Shown: positions 35,508 through 44,577, counted from the stretch's first letter. The stretch is 64,000 nucleotides of DNA from UBA6168 sp041392505 (GCA_041392505.1 JAWKLX010000051.1:1-64000), one strand, 5' to 3'. The notes: generated by a model not told the origin, from the letters alone. Numbers and translations: made by a program.

Positions 35508-35978
35508 ATGACAATTGACATCGAAAAATATCTTATTCCGACAGACAAGTTCGACCTTACTAAGATTCTCTCGACCTGGACTTGGCTGACTGGCGACAAA
35601 TCAATTGTTGCGTTGACAAAATCTGGTGACGCATTACTTAAAGACACCAGTGGACATTTATATTTCCTTGACGTTGGCGGTGGGACAATTGAATTAAAAG
35701 CTAATGATTACCACGACTTCTTCGACAATAAATTAAGTTATGAGTTGACAGAAGAATTACTACTTCCCGCGGTGGTTGACAAATTGGAACAGCACGGAAT
35801 TATACTTAAGTCTGGACAGGTCTATTCTTACACTTTACTTCCAATCATGGGCGGAAATTACGATGAAAATAATATGTTTGCCTTAGACCTTTATGAACAT
35901 TATAATCTGACAGGCGACATTCATTTTCAAATAAAAAACACACCTGACGGAACGAAGGTTGAAATTAGAGTGGAATAA
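35508..35978 (+). CDS. DUF1851 / Tdi1-like (T6SS-immunity-type) protein
   Basis: The 156-residue cytoplasmic protein has WTWLTGDKSIVALTKSGDAL, then GHLYFLDVGGGTIEL at the N-terminal half, and a C-terminal half with GQVYSYTLLPIMGGNYDENN and YEHYNLTGDIHFQIK. These are marks of the DUF1851 family, whose members include the T6SS immunity protein Tdi1. No toxin gene is next to it, so it may be an orphan immunity gene. It fills cassette 1 of the island; its stop codon lies 7 bp before the attC-like site. Confidence 0.7.
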   Translation: MTIDIEKYLIPTDKFDLTKILSTWTWLTGDKSIVALTKSGDALLKDTSGHLYFLDVGGGTIELKANDYHDFFDNKLSYELTEELLLPAVVDKLEQHGIILKSGQVYSYTLLPIMGGNYDENNMFALDLYEHYNLTGDIHFQIKNTPDGTKVEIRVE

Positions 35979-35984
35979 CAAACT

Positions 35985-36118
35985 GGTGGTAACACGGGTT
36001 TTGCGTTAGTGGGCGGACAGTGTGAATGAAACATTGAGCAATTAATAAACTTTGGTGCTGGTAGAAAGTTTTCGGTTTCAAAAGCCCACCAACGCAAAGC
36101 CCGAAACCGTTAGCCGCA
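35985..36118. repeat. attC-like palindromic site 1
   Basis: Left arm AACACGGGTTTTGCGTTAGT (35991-36010, continuing GGGC) pairs with GCCCACCAACGCAAAGCCCG (36084-36103, continuing to CCGTT). The loop holds TTAATAAACTTTG (36042-36054), and the site ends in CCGTTAGCCGCA (36107-36118). Both of those motifs recur exactly in site 2. Length and AAC...GTT termini resemble integron attC, but the core is GTTAGCC, not the canonical GTTRRRY. Confidence 0.7.
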
Positions 36119-36164
36119 AGTTTAAAGGAACATAATCACACATTAGAAAAGATACTAACTGAAA

Positions 36165-37865
36165 ATGGAATTATTATATATTTGGATTGAGAACTTTAGA
36201 AATATTGTCGAAAGTGGCTTTAATTTCTCGAGTCAAGGACGATTTGAATTCAATAAAGAAAAATTAGAACTATCCTTTAATCAAAATGCAAATTTTATTT
36301 CTGATTTTTTCCATAAAAATATTACTAATATAACTGGAATAGTCGGTCGCAATGGTACCGGCAAATCTAATATTTTGGAGCTAATTAACTATATGTTCCG
36401 CAACGCAAATACAGCAGGATTATCCCCATTCTTTTTTTTAATCGAAGAAAACAAGGTAATTAAGTGTTATACATATTCAATGCGGGCGCAAATAAAGGAT
36501 AACAGTGGATTGAATATTAAATTCATCGAATATAACGGAGTTCATTCGGGATTTACAAATATTTATTTTTCTAATGTTTTTGATAATCGTAAAAACTACT
36601 TTGCTGATGAGATATTAGATTTATCAACTAATAAATTCGGCTGGAATAAATACGGAGAAAATATACATAGTTTTCAACAAAGAGAAATTAGAAATCAGAT
36701 TAGATTCATAAGCAGTAGATATTTCAATAAGATTAAAAACGAAGACCTTAGGATTCCACAAGAGATTATTTTGTCATCTCCTCTTTGGGTCAACCTTAAA
36801 AATAAAACTCAAAAAGTTGAGCGTAAGTATGGCGTAATAGGACTTAATGAATTATTTAGAAAATATCAACCTCGCTTCCGTGATGCCAAGAGCGATAGAA
36901 GTTTTCATTACTTTACAAGTTTCTTAATATTTATAAACACATTTTTCAACCCTATTGGAGAGTATACTGATGAAGAACAGTATCAACTTGGAAGAAGCCA
37001 TTATCATTTAGATAATCAACAAATTGAAGATTTAAATTTTATTATAAAAGAAATTCTATATGGTGAATTTGATATAAGAGAATTACATTATTTTATAATA
37101 TCAACCTTTAGTGACTTTCTTCAAAATAATATTCAAAGGAGTAAACCTTTGGTACAATTTCTTAAAAACGAACTAAATGAATCTTTTAATGAAGGCTTAA
37201 TAATGAGCAAAAAGTCAAAAGGTTCTCATTCCAAAGGTAGACTTGAATTTACAATCAATTTCAACAATAAATCGAGCAGTAATTTTTTAAAAGCTTATTT
37301 TGATGCTACTGGTGATATAACCCTATATAATTTTGAATGGGGTGGTATTAGTTCTGGAGAGAAAGCATTTTTAAGTTTATTTAGTCGGTTTCATTCTATT
37401 ATTAGAAGGGTTAGGCAAAAGAATGTATTGATTTGCATCGATGAAGGTGATTTGTATTTTCATCCAAAATGGCAAAAAGAGTTTTTATTCTATTTAATTA
37501 ATGTGTTACCAGAAATATTTGGGGATAGAAAACTTCAAATAATATTATCTACACATTCACCTTTTCTAGTGTCAGATTTACCTAAACCATCATTAATTTT
37601 TCTAGATGTAGACGAATTTGGAATCTGCTCTGTAAAAAATGCAAATGAAGTAGACGTAGAAACTTTTGGAGGGAATATACACACATTATATACAAAAACA
37701 TTTTTTCTTGAAGATGGTACTATTAGTGAATTTGCTTATAATAAGCTAATTGAGCTGCAAAAATTAATCAAAGAGAATAAATCCTCCTCCAACATCCAAA
37801 AAATTATTAACCTTATTGGAGAACCAATACTTAAGAATCAATTTGAAAAATCTTTGGGAAAATAA
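36165..37865 (+). CDS. AAA/ABC-type ATPase of a Septu-like defence pair
   Basis: The 566-residue protein is an SMC/OLD-type ATPase. N-terminal LYIWIENFRNIVESGFNF is the usual start of AAA_21/AAA_15 domains. Walker A is GRNGTGKS (61-68), the ABC signature is WGGISSGEKAFLSLFSRF (about 392-408), Walker B is VLICIDEGDLYFHP (about 420-433) and the switch His is in ILSTHSPFL (about 459-467). No TOPRIM nuclease is seen; the nuclease is encoded by the next gene, 2 bp downstream. In Septu (PtuA-PtuB) such an ATPase forms a complex with an HNH nuclease and gates it during phage infection. Markedly AT-rich compared with the surrounding chromosome. PtuA identity is inference. Confidence 0.85.
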   Translation: MELLYIWIENFRNIVESGFNFSSQGRFEFNKEKLELSFNQNANFISDFFHKNITNITGIVGRNGTGKSNILELINYMFRNANTAGLSPFFFLIEENKVIKCYTYSMRAQIKDNSGLNIKFIEYNGVHSGFTNIYFSNVFDNRKNYFADEILDLSTNKFGWNKYGENIHSFQQREIRNQIRFISSRYFNKIKNEDLRIPQEIILSSPLWVNLKNKTQKVERKYGVIGLNELFRKYQPRFRDAKSDRSFHYFTSFLIFINTFFNPIGEYTDEEQYQLGRSHYHLDNQQIEDLNFIIKEILYGEFDIRELHYFIISTFSDFLQNNIQRSKPLVQFLKNELNESFNEGLIMSKKSKGSHSKGRLEFTINFNNKSSSNFLKAYFDATGDITLYNFEWGGISSGEKAFLSLFSRFHSIIRRVRQKNVLICIDEGDLYFHPKWQKEFLFYLINVLPEIFGDRKLQIILSTHSPFLVSDLPKPSLIFLDVDEFGICSVKNANEVDVETFGGNIHTLYTKTFFLEDGTISEFAYNKLIELQKLIKENKSSSNIQKIINLIGEPILKNQFEKSLGK

Positions 37866-37867
37866 GT

Positions 37868-38845
37868 ATGATTCAAATAAAAAATGGAAAAAACAATATT
37901 TCTCTGAGCAGCCTTGCTTTGGCACATTTTGAGAAACTTAACTTTAAGACAAATAAGAAAAATCTTTTAAAGTATTCTTCATTAAACTTATTGTCTGAAA
38001 GAATAAAAGGATTTCGCCTAAAACTTGAAAAACAAAAAAAGGATTTTTTTCTAGTTTGGGAAAAGAACGATTATGAGTTCATGAGAAAGATTTTTTTAAC
38101 TAAGCCTTCTGATTTTCCTTCCTTAATTGATGAAATTAATTTACAGCTTCTTTCAAAGAAATTAACAATTGATGAAATAAAAGTAGATTTAGAAGATATT
38201 TTTCGATACGATAACTGGAGAGGAACTCTTAAATGTAAATGGTTATTTGAGCAAATAAATGTATTTGTTTGTCCATACTGTAACGCAGAAGAGGTATACA
38301 AAACAGATGATAAATTGTTTGTGGAATTTGACCATTTTTATCCTCAAGGAGAATATCCTTACCTCGCTTTGTCTTTCTATAATCTTATACCAAGTTGTCA
38401 TCACTGTAACTCTACAAGTAAAGGTTATAAGCCTTTTTGTATCACTTCTCATTTACATCCGTATTTAGACAATTACAATGAAATTGCACATTTTGACATT
38501 GACAAAAAACTGATAAAATATTCAGACCCATTTGACATTATAATTAATAATATACGCCCAGCAGACAATGCCCGCCTTATAAAATACAATCTAGATTTTG
38601 AATTAAACACACGTTATAATCGACCTAAAAACAAAGAAAAAGTTCGTATTCTAAAAGAAAAAAGAGACGAGTACTCTGATTCTCAAATTGAAGAAATTGT
38701 AAAATCGGATTTGTTACCAAATATCACAAATAGGGATGAATGTATCAGAGCGCTTTTTGATGTTATTGATGAAAATGAGATAATAAATAAAGAATATGGT
38801 AAATTCCAAAGAGATTTTTTAATAAATTTTGGACTTATCACATAA
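37868..38845 (+). CDS. HNH endonuclease partner (PtuB-like)
   Basis: The 325-residue protein has a charged helical N-terminus and an HNH domain: CPYC (135-138), FDHFYPQGEYPYLALSFYN (154-172, with catalytic His 156) and NLIPSCHHCNSTSKG (172-186). The four cysteines 135, 138, 177 and 180 should bind zinc. The DHxxP...NLIPSC..CN layout is that of HNH nucleases paired with AAA ATPases in Septu and retron-Ec78 systems. It starts 2 bp after the ATPase stop, so the genes are translationally coupled. C-terminal 130 residues are unassigned. No reverse transcriptase is nearby, so this is not a retron. Confidence 0.85.
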   Translation: MIQIKNGKNNISLSSLALAHFEKLNFKTNKKNLLKYSSLNLLSERIKGFRLKLEKQKKDFFLVWEKNDYEFMRKIFLTKPSDFPSLIDEINLQLLSKKLTIDEIKVDLEDIFRYDNWRGTLKCKWLFEQINVFVCPYCNAEEVYKTDDKLFVEFDHFYPQGEYPYLALSFYNLIPSCHHCNSTSKGYKPFCITSHLHPYLDNYNEIAHFDIDKKLIKYSDPFDIIINNIRPADNARLIKYNLDFELNTRYNRPKNKEKVRILKEKRDEYSDSQIEEIVKSDLLPNITNRDECIRALFDVIDENEIINKEYGKFQRDFLINFGLIT

Positions 38846-38861
38846 TGAGATAAAAAAACCA

Positions 38862-38998
38862 GCGTACAACACGATATATAAAACATTTGGCGGAAAGTGC
38901 TAATTTTAAGGGCAGTACATTTAATAAACTTTGTAACGGGTTGATAGGAAATCGCTTTGAAATGCCAAACGTTTCATATACCCATCCGTTAGCCGCAG
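38862..38998. repeat. attC-like palindromic site 2
   Basis: Left arm AACACGATATATAAAACATT (from 38868) pairs with GCCAAACGTTTCATATACCC (38964-38983, continuing to CCGTT). It shares TTAATAAACTTTG (38921-38933) and CCGTTAGCCGCA (38986-38997) exactly with site 1, although the arms differ. Conserved ends with variable arms is the pattern of integron-type recombination sites. Confidence 0.7.
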
Positions 38999-39035
38999 GG
39001 TTTTAACCCGTCCTACGGATTTTTTTTTGCAAAAC

Positions 39036-42000
39036 TCACATCACCACCACTTTCCGAACTAAAATCCCACCCTCTGAAATGACCTGCAACTGATAAACAC
39101 CCCTTGCCAAGCCGCTCAGGTCAATCTCGATTTTTTGCATTCCAGCGGTAAAGCTTCTTTGCCATGATTTGATCTCTTGGCCTGCTAAGTTTTGCAGAAT
39201 AAAAACGGATTCCCCACTTTCCTTTGCTAGCCATTCCACTACTGTCCAGTTAGAAGCAGGGTTTGGATAAATCTCCATTTTTTCAAAAAAATCGTTCTCG
39301 CTCACAGCATTGACCTTGGGATAAAACGACACATTCAACACCTTGTGCTCTCCTTGTTCAAGGTCAAAAACAGGCGTCTGCCCACTGGCTTGCAGACCAG
39401 TTCCTGCGTCTAAATCCAGCCCCGTCGGGGTGCTGAGAAAATGCAGGTAAAACAGTTTGGTTGGTAAAAAATCAAATCTATATGTGCCTTGACTACTGGT
39501 ATTTTGCACAGCCAAAAGCGTCGTGTCGGTGGCATCGTAGAGGAGGACGGTCACATTCTCCAAAGGCTCCTCATTTAGGTCGTAAAAATTGTTGTGGTTT
39601 TCATCCAGCCACACTTCCCCGCGGACGGACGCCGTGTTGGTTACAGGGTAAAGTTGCCGCTGCGGGACGATGTCCTTGGTAATTCGTTCATGGCTCCAGG
39701 AGAAGGCAATTTCAGCTCCGCCAGCCAGTTCCATGTACTCGATGCGGATGGGATAGCGCTGACCTTTTTCCATGAAAAATGTACCGCTGTGCTCGATGGG
39801 CGGCTGCGGTTCGAAATGGTCGATGACCTGCTCATCGTTGATCCATAGGCTGGCGCCATCGTCGGAACGGATATAAAAGGTGTATTCCCCCGCAAACAGC
39901 GCTTGTATTTCGCCCACCCAACGGACGGTGAAAAAATCGTCGGGGACAATATTTGCCGCAGGCGAACCGCCCCCCCAATTGTAGTTGATCACACTGTCCA
40001 CGCGGCTCATTACGGGCACGCCGTCGAGGTCGAGTTCGGGGTCGTTGAAATACTCGCCATAGAGGCCGATGCCGGTGCCGAGCGGGATTTCCTCATATTG
40101 CACTTCGAGGGCGAGGCCGTTCTCTGGTGTTTGGAACGATTGGATGCGGTTGGTGTCGCTGTCGCTCCATTTTTCAAAATAAAAAAGGGAAAGGGAGTCG
40201 GTAAAAAAATCCGGTGCTTCGATGGTGCGCTCAATGCCGATCATGCTCTCAAACGAGTAGGGCAATGGGCGCACCAACCCGTCCACGTTGACCAACAGGC
40301 TGTCGGGGCCCGTCAGGTCAACGATGGCGAGTTCGGGAAAAATTTCTGTGTAAACTGTTTGGGAGAGACCTTCACTATCAGTTGCCGTAAGATAGACCCT
40401 GTACCAGACGTCTGGGTCGGTTTCCGTAAATGTCGGCACTACCCACTGGCCGTTTGCAATGCCCGGAGTCGGATCCAGGACAGGGTGCGTGTGGTCATCG
40501 TGGTGCCAGTCAATTTTCCAAGTAAGAGCACTGGTGGGGACGGCCCCATCCTCGAGGTCGGTAGCGTAACCTTGAAACTGTAAATGATCGCCCGCCCGGA
40601 ACGAGCTGCCCGCAATGGGCAATTCAATCACAGGCTGCGGACGGTGATTGGAGGTGACGGAAAGAATGGCCACATCGCTGGTATCGCTACCCTCGCTGTT
40701 CGAGGCGATGCAGCGCAGCAAGCGGCCATTTTCCGACAGGGAAATATTCGTTAGATGTAAAATACTGGATGTGTCGTTTGGCAAATCAATGCCATCCATT
40801 TGCCATTGAAAAACAAGAGGTTGCGACCCGAACGCAGCTATTTGAAAAAAGGCATCCTCGCCTTCTGGCACCAGCACATCGTTGGGCTGCACCGCAATGA
40901 AAGGTGCTCCGCTCCCAGTGTAAAACACCCGCCAAAGTGAGCCGTTGTTGGTGCTGGTATTGTCCACTTGCGAGCCACCGCCCAATCCTGCCCGGGCAAG
41001 GTAGTAGAGATCACCCGTCTCGTGGTCGGTGTGGATGACCAAGGGGCGTTCGATGTTGGTGGCGAAATCCCCCATGCGTTGCCCGGTCGCAGGATCAAGC
41101 ATTTGGATGGTGCCGTTGCAGTAGTCAGCAAAGAAAAATTTGCCCTCATATTCATTCGGGAATTGCGCTGTTTCAGGGCCGTAGAACGCTGCCCCGACGA
41201 TGGCACATCCTTCGTCGTGTGGATAAAAGAAGAAAGGGTCTTGGTAATCGGCGGGTGGGTTTTGGCCAATCGGCAACGGCCCTTCCACTTCCTTCCAGCC
41301 ATAGTTTTTCCCCGGTAAAATATCGTTTACCTCCTCGAATTCCCCGCCACCGACATCGCAGACGAAAATGCGCCCGGTTGCTTCCTCCTTTGTCATGGAA
41401 AACGGGTTGCGGAAGCCATAGCTGTAAATCGCCCTGTTTAGGCCATCGAGGGTATCGTAAAATGGGTTGTCATCGGGGATCGAGCCGTCCTCGTTGAGGC
41501 GGATAATTTTACCAAATAAATTGTCGAGCTTTTGGGAATTGCTGGATTTGGCGCCGTCGCCCATGGCGAGGTAAAGTTTACCATCCTCGCCAAACAGCAT
41601 CGCACCGCCATTGTGGATAGTGCCATTGAGTTGGCCAAAATCCAGCAGAACCTCTTCGCTTCCTGGCACCGCAAAATTGCCATTGGCAGTGAAGCGGCTG
41701 AGGCGGTTGTGGTTTTCGCCCGGCACAGTGTAGTAGAGGTAAACGAACGGGTGGCTGTCCATGTCCGGGTGCAAAGCGATGCCGAGCAGGCCCCGCTCGT
41801 TAAAATCGTCCACGACGAGGGTGACGAACGGGTCGGGCTGCATTTCACCATTTTCAATAATCTTGACTTGGCCATGTTTTTCAACAATCCAGATGCGGCC
41901 GTGGTGGTCGATGGTCATGCCAACGGGGTTGAGGTTGTCGGCGATGCGTTCGGCAGCGAAGCCGTCGGGGAGTTGGACGGATTGGGCGGTCAGCAGCCCA

Positions 42001-42044
42001 CTTAAAAGTAGTAGAAGAAGGACGTAGAGGTTTTGGATTCTCAT
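39036..42044 (-). CDS. PQQ-dependent sugar dehydrogenase-like protein with PA14 and T9SS domain
   Basis: Start 42044 gives a signal peptide (MRIQNLYVLLLLLLSGLLTA). The 1002-residue secreted protein has a GSDH/Yli-type six-bladed propeller (about 25-370; NPVGMTIDHHGRIWIVEKHG, ERGLLGIALHPD, NGTIHNGGAMLFGEDGKLY, YSYGFRNPFSM). An Ig-like domain (about 385-470), a PKD/Ig-like region (about 480-600), a PA14 carbohydrate-binding domain (about 670-790; GEYTFYIRSDDGASLWIND), an SdrD-type domain (RGEVWLDENHNNFYDLNEEP) and a T9SS sorting domain (MEIYPNPASNWTVVEW to GVYQLQVISEGG) follow. Probably oxidises an extracellular sugar with PQQ; substrate unknown. Confidence 0.9.
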   Translation of the reverse strand: MRIQNLYVLLLLLLSGLLTAQSVQLPDGFAAERIADNLNPVGMTIDHHGRIWIVEKHGQVKIIENGEMQPDPFVTLVVDDFNERGLLGIALHPDMDSHPFVYLYYTVPGENHNRLSRFTANGNFAVPGSEEVLLDFGQLNGTIHNGGAMLFGEDGKLYLAMGDGAKSSNSQKLDNLFGKIIRLNEDGSIPDDNPFYDTLDGLNRAIYSYGFRNPFSMTKEEATGRIFVCDVGGGEFEEVNDILPGKNYGWKEVEGPLPIGQNPPADYQDPFFFYPHDEGCAIVGAAFYGPETAQFPNEYEGKFFFADYCNGTIQMLDPATGQRMGDFATNIERPLVIHTDHETGDLYYLARAGLGGGSQVDNTSTNNGSLWRVFYTGSGAPFIAVQPNDVLVPEGEDAFFQIAAFGSQPLVFQWQMDGIDLPNDTSSILHLTNISLSENGRLLRCIASNSEGSDTSDVAILSVTSNHRPQPVIELPIAGSSFRAGDHLQFQGYATDLEDGAVPTSALTWKIDWHHDDHTHPVLDPTPGIANGQWVVPTFTETDPDVWYRVYLTATDSEGLSQTVYTEIFPELAIVDLTGPDSLLVNVDGLVRPLPYSFESMIGIERTIEAPDFFTDSLSLFYFEKWSDSDTNRIQSFQTPENGLALEVQYEEIPLGTGIGLYGEYFNDPELDLDGVPVMSRVDSVINYNWGGGSPAANIVPDDFFTVRWVGEIQALFAGEYTFYIRSDDGASLWINDEQVIDHFEPQPPIEHSGTFFMEKGQRYPIRIEYMELAGGAEIAFSWSHERITKDIVPQRQLYPVTNTASVRGEVWLDENHNNFYDLNEEPLENVTVLLYDATDTTLLAVQNTSSQGTYRFDFLPTKLFYLHFLSTPTGLDLDAGTGLQASGQTPVFDLEQGEHKVLNVSFYPKVNAVSENDFFEKMEIYPNPASNWTVVEWLAKESGESVFILQNLAGQEIKSWQRSFTAGMQKIEIDLSGLARGVYQLQVISEGGILVRKVVVM

Positions 42045-42070
42045 AGAAATGAGGGTTTGATTTTTTGCCC

Positions 42071-42102
42071 AACTAAGGCAGGGTTTGAGCCCTGCCTTAG
42101 TT
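42071..42102. terminator. Hairpin AACTAAGGCAGGG / CCCTGCCTTAGTT
   Basis: Perfect 13-bp arms, 6-nt loop, between the GT2 gene and the dehydrogenase gene. It may end GT2 transcription or act in the leader of the dehydrogenase mRNA. No strong T-run. Confidence 0.5.
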
Positions 42103-42130
42103 GCGTTCCAAAGAGATTTATGATGTATGA

Positions 42131-42284
42131 TTAGGAGTGTTAAGAGAATTTTTTTGACGCTGATTTTTATGATTCTTATGATTGATTTGTGCCGCCGGGG
42201 ACGGCTGTTTGTCATAAAAAATCATAAAAATCAGCGTTATCAGCGTCGAAAAACAAGCGTCAACATTTCTCTTAACACCCCTAA
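42131..42284. repeat. 154-bp imperfect inverted repeat
   Basis: TTAGGAGTGTTAAGAGAA (42131-42148) pairs with 42267-42284 at 17 of 18 positions. Inner parts built from GACGCTGATTTTTATGAT and its complement pair around a GC-rich centre (GCCGCCGGGGACGGC). Noncoding, probably a dispersed palindromic element. Confidence 0.6.
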
Positions 42285-42308
42285 TGGAGGATCAACGATT
42301 TTTGATTT

Positions 42309-44186
42309 TTAGAAATGAAACCCGTACCCAAAAAACACCGCCTGCATGCCCATCAAGCTGAGGCTTGCCAGTCCGACGCCCAGCAGGATGAAAACAAATG
42401 GCAGATAGACCAGCGCCTTCACCAATTTGTGGTCCCAGCCGAGGTAGTGCATGAGCGGCAACAGCATGAATGCCAAGCACAAACCGAAGAAGGAAATTTG
42501 GAACATGTAAACACAAGCGATGGCAAACACCAACCCGGTCAGCACTTCAAATGCCTGTACGGGCCAAGTATCCGGGTGGCTTTTGTTGATGAGTTTTTGC
42601 CAACCCTCTTTCACGTTTTTCACAAAACCGAGCGACTTTTTGCCAGCGGCATGTTCTTGTTGTTTTACATCGCCCGTCACGAGAAAGATGGCTTTTCCAG
42701 AAATCATGTAAGCCAACACGCCGAGGGACGAAAGTGGCCCGAGGGCTGCGTAGAGTGCCGTGCTGTGGCTCAAAAATTTGAAGAGTTTCCACGGGGTTTT
42801 GGCCATGGCCAAAATAAAACAAAGCACCGGCGCAAAGAAGGTCAACATGGTGATGGCAAAAAAATCACCACTGTAGATGGTCGAAAATTTTTCGTGCAGC
42901 ACCATCACTGGGTAGACGAATTCGTGGCCGGCGAGGGCAAAGGTCAAGTCCTGTTGTTTTCCAAAAAAATACGGCAACAGTAGGTTGGCATTGACCATAA
43001 ATAAAAAGTAAACAAGGGTCAGTGGGAGGTTCAGGGTCGGGAAAAGGATGTCAAATTTTTCCGTCCACGTAATGTTTTTGGCTTTCAGCAGCCACTTCAT
43101 TTTTTTACTTAAAAATTCGCTCGTGCCACGTGTCCATTTCATGTGGCGGATGCGGAAAGACCTTACTGTATCGGGAAAGTCCTCGAAGCAAACGACATCT
43201 TCCACGAAGCGGCCCCGGTAGCCGAGTTCCCTCGCCTCGATGGCAAAACCCAAGTCTTCACTCACGATGTCGGGGAAGCCGCCGATCTCTTCCCACACCT
43301 TGCGCCGCAACAATGCCCCGTGGCCGAGGAACATGACGAAGCCAAAGTCGTTGCGGAGCGGTTGGTACCATTTCCAGTGGATGTCGATGCCTACGCCGAG
43401 GGCTTTGCCGAGTTCGGATTTCACGTTGGGGTTCGCCCGGTGGTTGGCCTGCACAAAACCGACCTTCGGATCGGCTTCCATGACAGGTACCAATTTGCTG
43501 AGAAAATCAGGCGGCATGATTTCGTCGGCATCGGCAATGGCGAAATAAGGTTCCTTAGTAGCGAAATTGGCCAAGCCATGGTTCATGTTGCCTGCCTTAA
43601 AAGCCACCCGGTCGGATCGGCGCACCACTTTTACTTTTTTAGGGAAACGGGCTGCAAAGTCATCCACAATCTGCATGTACTCAGGGGCAGTGCTATCGTC
43701 GAGAATATAGACGGTGAAATTGGGGTAGTCTTGCTGGACGCAAGAGAGGACACTTTCCTCCAAAAAATCATTGTACGTCGTATAAAGCAGGGCAACTGCC
43801 GGATGACGGAGGAGGGTTGTTTTGGTGAGTGCCCTTTCCGGTTTTGCCGAAAAATATTTGTGGATATAAGCAAACGTGATCACCCCTAAATTGTAAAAAC
43901 CATACAACCAAGCAAAATCAATAAAGATGATAAAAGTGAACAACGCCCACCAACTGCCCGTGCTGTAACTGGCATCCAATAGCGCCCACAAACGAGGTTG
44001 AAACCAGACCAAGGAAAGCACCCATGCACCAAAAATGCTGACGTAGAGCCAAGGTTTGGGATCATTGGAAAGCAAGGCTTTGGCCTCTTGTTTTTCAAAG
44101 TTTTTAATCAGGCCGAGCGCCGGCCGTGCTGGCATTTCCAGAGCGGGGTTTGCGGCCTGGAAATTTTGTTTGTTACTTTGCAACAT
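42309..44186 (-). CDS. Processive family 2 glycosyltransferase (membrane polysaccharide synthase)
   Basis: The 625-residue protein has N-terminal membrane helices (about 50-110), a GT2 catalytic domain with VYILDDSTAPEYM, FAIADADEIMPPDFL (DxD-type), SEDLGFAIEARELGY (ED catalytic base) and the acceptor/channel motif IRHMKWTRG in the place of QxxRW. C-terminal helices follow (about 370-470 and 555-620). This is the cellulose-synthase/PgaC layout, so the product is probably an exported beta-linked polysaccharide. The TPR/YaiO outer-membrane gene 390 bp upstream on the same strand is a likely partner. Confidence 0.88.
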   Translation of the reverse strand: MLQSNKQNFQAANPALEMPARPALGLIKNFEKQEAKALLSNDPKPWLYVSIFGAWVLSLVWFQPRLWALLDASYSTGSWWALFTFIIFIDFAWLYGFYNLGVITFAYIHKYFSAKPERALTKTTLLRHPAVALLYTTYNDFLEESVLSCVQQDYPNFTVYILDDSTAPEYMQIVDDFAARFPKKVKVVRRSDRVAFKAGNMNHGLANFATKEPYFAIADADEIMPPDFLSKLVPVMEADPKVGFVQANHRANPNVKSELGKALGVGIDIHWKWYQPLRNDFGFVMFLGHGALLRRKVWEEIGGFPDIVSEDLGFAIEARELGYRGRFVEDVVCFEDFPDTVRSFRIRHMKWTRGTSEFLSKKMKWLLKAKNITWTEKFDILFPTLNLPLTLVYFLFMVNANLLLPYFFGKQQDLTFALAGHEFVYPVMVLHEKFSTIYSGDFFAITMLTFFAPVLCFILAMAKTPWKLFKFLSHSTALYAALGPLSSLGVLAYMISGKAIFLVTGDVKQQEHAAGKKSLGFVKNVKEGWQKLINKSHPDTWPVQAFEVLTGLVFAIACVYMFQISFFGLCLAFMLLPLMHYLGWDHKLVKALVYLPFVFILLGVGLASLSLMGMQAVFFGYGFHF

Positions 44187-44452
44187 AATTTCTTTTTTAA
44201 GTTATTATTGACTTTCAGGCCAGCGTTGCAGCGCTGGTCTGATTTTGTTTTAATTGGTATGGAACCGAATATTCCCCTTGGGCCAATGTTGCAGCACCGG
44301 CCCTGGATTGGCATCCAGTCCTTCATTCAAAAACCGTAATTGTAAATTTTCAGTAGAGGAAAAAACTCGGTTGACAGCCAAAGGAAGAATTTCGGCGGTC
44401 AGCCAATTAGGCGATAACTAAAAAAGCGGCGGTAGTTCAAAGTATGTTTGTT

Positions 44453-44480
44453 ATTTCGGATTTCGGATTTCGGATTTCGG
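44453..44480. repeat. Four exact heptamers ATTTCGG
   Basis: A perfect tandem in the gap (44187-44575) between the YaiO and GT2 genes. The complementary unit CCGAAAT forms the array at 51645-51672. Confidence 0.9.
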
Positions 44481-44528
44481 AAATAGCACCTTGGGATTTC
44501 CCCGAATTTACCGGCTACTATCCCCATT

Positions 44529-44577
44529 GCAAACTGAGAACTGCAAACTGAGAACTGAGAACTGAGAACTGCGAACT
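44529..44577. repeat. Seven heptamers (GCAAACT / GAGAACT) at the 3' end of the YaiO gene
   Basis: GCAAACT, GAGAACT, GCAAACT, GAGAACT three times, GCGAACT. It overlaps the stop codon of the gene that ends at 44576. Confidence 0.9.

Noticed and set aside
36165..38845. Retron (Ec78-type) instead of stand-alone Septu
   Set aside because: No reverse transcriptase and no msr/msd-like region adjoins the ATPase/HNH pair.
35985..38998. Calling the palindromes canonical attC sites of a known integron class
   Set aside because: The cores are GTTAGCC and GTTACCA, not GTTRRRY, and no integrase gene is visible, so I call them attC-like only.
41438..41887. Long ORFs overlapping the sugar dehydrogenase, GT2 and TonB receptor genes in other frames
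   Set aside because: They are shadows of well-supported genes and show low-complexity or Arg/Ser/Thr-rich translations.
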